Below are positions 62,854-64,000 of a DNA stretch of 64,000 nt, in pieces; position 1 is the first letter of the stretch; every line of letters begins with the position of its first letter. The position numbers and the translations under genes were made by a program. The notes under the pieces were generated by a model. The model did no database searches. It was given only the letters and a program-made list of their open reading frames with translations, and had not been told where the DNA came from. Origin of the DNA: Taklimakanibacter lacteus (GTDB lineage Bacteria > Pseudomonadota > Alphaproteobacteria > Rhizobiales > Aestuariivirgaceae); NCBI GenBank assembly GCA_003576695.1, contig QOZQ01000010.1:124001-188000 (forward strand). The letters are read 5' to 3'.

Positions 62854-64000
62854 ATGGGCGCGCTCCACAGGCTTACTTTGCTTGTCTTTCTGGTTCTGTT
62901 CGCCGTCGGGGCGCCGGCGGGTGCGGCCGCTGCGGAGCCGGAGGCTCGACGCGCCGAACAGGCGCTGACCGCCTGGTACAGGCTTTCTCTTGCTCTGGTG
63001 CGGCACACGCCGACCTATTCGCCGCCGGTGGCCAGCCGGACTTTGGCCTATATGGGGGTGGCGTCTTTTGAAAGTGTGGCGAGCGGTGACGAGAATATGC
63101 AGTCGCTGGCCGGCCAGTTGAACGGCCTGCGCCCGCTGCCGGAGCGCAATGCGGGGGGGACCTATGACGGCGCGGTGGTGATCAATGCCGCATTGTCATC
63201 GGTAGTGCGCGATCTGTTTCAGAATACCGGTCCGACTGGTCAACGTGTCATCGCGCTTCAGGACGCCAAGTTGCACAAGCTGGTCGCGGAGGGCTTGCCC
63301 CGCGATGTCGTCGCGCGCAGCGAGGACTATGGACGGCAGATTGCAACGCATGTGCTCTCCTGGTCGCGTGACGATGGCGGTGCCGTCGTCGAGAACATGG
63401 GATTTCCCTATGAATACGAGCTCGCAGCGGGCCCGGCGCGCTGGGTGCCGACCAGTCTGATCTCACAGCAGCAGTTGCCACTGCTGCCGAAATGGGGAGC
63501 CAATCGCACCTTCGCGATGCCCACCGGCAAGTCTTGCGGCCTAGCCGCACCGCCGGAATACAGCGAGGACAAGGCGTCGCCCTTTTATGCCGAGGCGTTG
63601 GAGGTCTATCAGACCGGCAAAACCCTGAGCCCGGAGCAGCGCGCTGTTGCACGCTTCTGGTCGGACGACCCGATGCTGTCGCCCACTCCTCCCGGTCACT
63701 GGATTTCGATCGCGCTTCAGATCATCGACCAGGACAAGCCCGATCTTGCGAAAAGCGTCGATGTGCTGGCGCGTCTCGGCATCGTGCTGGCCGACGCTTT
63801 CATCGGGTGCTGGGAGACCAAGTTCCACTACGATTTGCTGCGGCCGGTGACCTATATTCACCGGATGATTGATCCGAAATGGGAAACGCTGCTCATCACG
63901 CCACCTTTTCCCGAATATCCGAGCGGCCACAGCACCCAATCGGCTGCTGCCGCCGCCGTTCTGACCGATATCTTCGGCGAGGATTTCGCCTTCGAAGACA
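62854..64000 (+). CDS. Exported PAP2/vanadium-dependent haloperoxidase-like protein, 3' partial
   Basis: The frame opens with ATG at 62854 and stays open to the window end (over 380 residues), so the 3' end is missing. An N-terminal signal (LTLLVFLVLFAVGAPAGAAAA) is followed by a helical domain and, near the end, FPEYPSGHSTQSAAAA, the active-site motif of the PAP2/vanadium-haloperoxidase superfamily with its catalytic His. RPVTYIHRMID just before it is also typical. Such bacterial proteins may act as periplasmic phosphatases or haloperoxidases; which cannot be decided without the remaining residues. It is divergent from the sugar-importer operon. Confidence 0.85.
   Translation, partial: MGALHRLTLLVFLVLFAVGAPAGAAAAEPEARRAEQALTAWYRLSLALVRHTPTYSPPVASRTLAYMGVASFESVASGDENMQSLAGQLNGLRPLPERNAGGTYDGAVVINAALSSVVRDLFQNTGPTGQRVIALQDAKLHKLVAEGLPRDVVARSEDYGRQIATHVLSWSRDDGGAVVENMGFPYEYELAAGPARWVPTSLISQQQLPLLPKWGANRTFAMPTGKSCGLAAPPEYSEDKASPFYAEALEVYQTGKTLSPEQRAVARFWSDDPMLSPTPPGHWISIALQIIDQDKPDLAKSVDVLARLGIVLADAFIGCWETKFHYDLLRPVTYIHRMIDPKWETLLITPPFPEYPSGHSTQSAAAAAVLTDIFGEDFAFED

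Overview
The window is a GC-rich stretch of a bacterial chromosome. Gene content and order point to an alphaproteobacterium, most likely of the Hyphomicrobiales (Rhizobiales). The supporting signs are dusB-ntrB-ntrC-ntrY-ntrX in one run, a fused ispDF next to a stand-alone CinA C-terminal domain, a pyruvate dehydrogenase E1-beta carrying its own lipoyl domain, an Atp12-type F1 assembly factor, a Coq10/RatA-like START protein next to lipA, and 102-bp palindromic intergenic repeats. The species cannot be named from the sequence alone. No rRNA, tRNA, CRISPR, phage or insertion-sequence transposase was seen.

Left part (1-10224): the end of a MalT-like LuxR regulator, a minus-strand pair (PaiB-like FMN protein, LysE-type exporter), and facing it a plus-strand operon. 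That operon holds a zinc deacetylase of the histone deacetylase/acetylpolyamine amidohydrolase class and a complete five-gene Liv/Urt-type ABC importer with a Tat-exported binding protein. An AraC regulator follows. The likely theme is uptake and deacetylation of an acetylated amine or amide.

Surface system (10481-21837): a 2539-residue exported protein contains twelve tandem units of exactly 339 bp, each with a DxDGDG-type calcium-loop motif, and ends in SdrD-B-like and OmpA-like segments. It overlaps by 4 bp a 1246-residue predicted outer-membrane barrel. This translationally coupled pair is the best candidate here for an undescribed system.

Accessory strip (21838-25138): a gene-poor gap with GGGAATT repeats, an M20 amidohydrolase, a VOC protein, a Phd-type toxin-antitoxin pair and an Rrf2 regulator.

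Central metabolism (25223-43154): ftsB-like gene, the pdhA-(membrane protein)-pdhB-pdhC-SGNH hydrolase-lpd cluster, kbl-tdh threonine degradation (Tdh lacks the structural-zinc cysteines), a CorA-type transporter and a cupin. Next come the tightly overlapping crcB-rluC-gph-atp12 genes, pccB, an MgtC/DUF4010 membrane protein and a convincing 2,2-dialkylglycine decarboxylase. Three copies of one intergenic repeat family lie among these genes, and one copy is split by a second repeat element.

Housekeeping and nitrogen control (43108-57058): DUF2459 protein, rimO, two GlsB-type membrane proteins, lipA, a coq10-like gene, a small lipoprotein, cinA C-terminal domain, ispDF, dusB, ntrBC and ntrYX.

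Right end (57352-64000): an aldehyde dehydrogenase, rpmG (ribosomal protein L33) with a clear terminator, a xylose-type ABC importer (binding protein, permease, single ATPase) with an intercistronic hairpin, and the start of an exported PAP2/vanadium-haloperoxidase-like enzyme that runs off the window.
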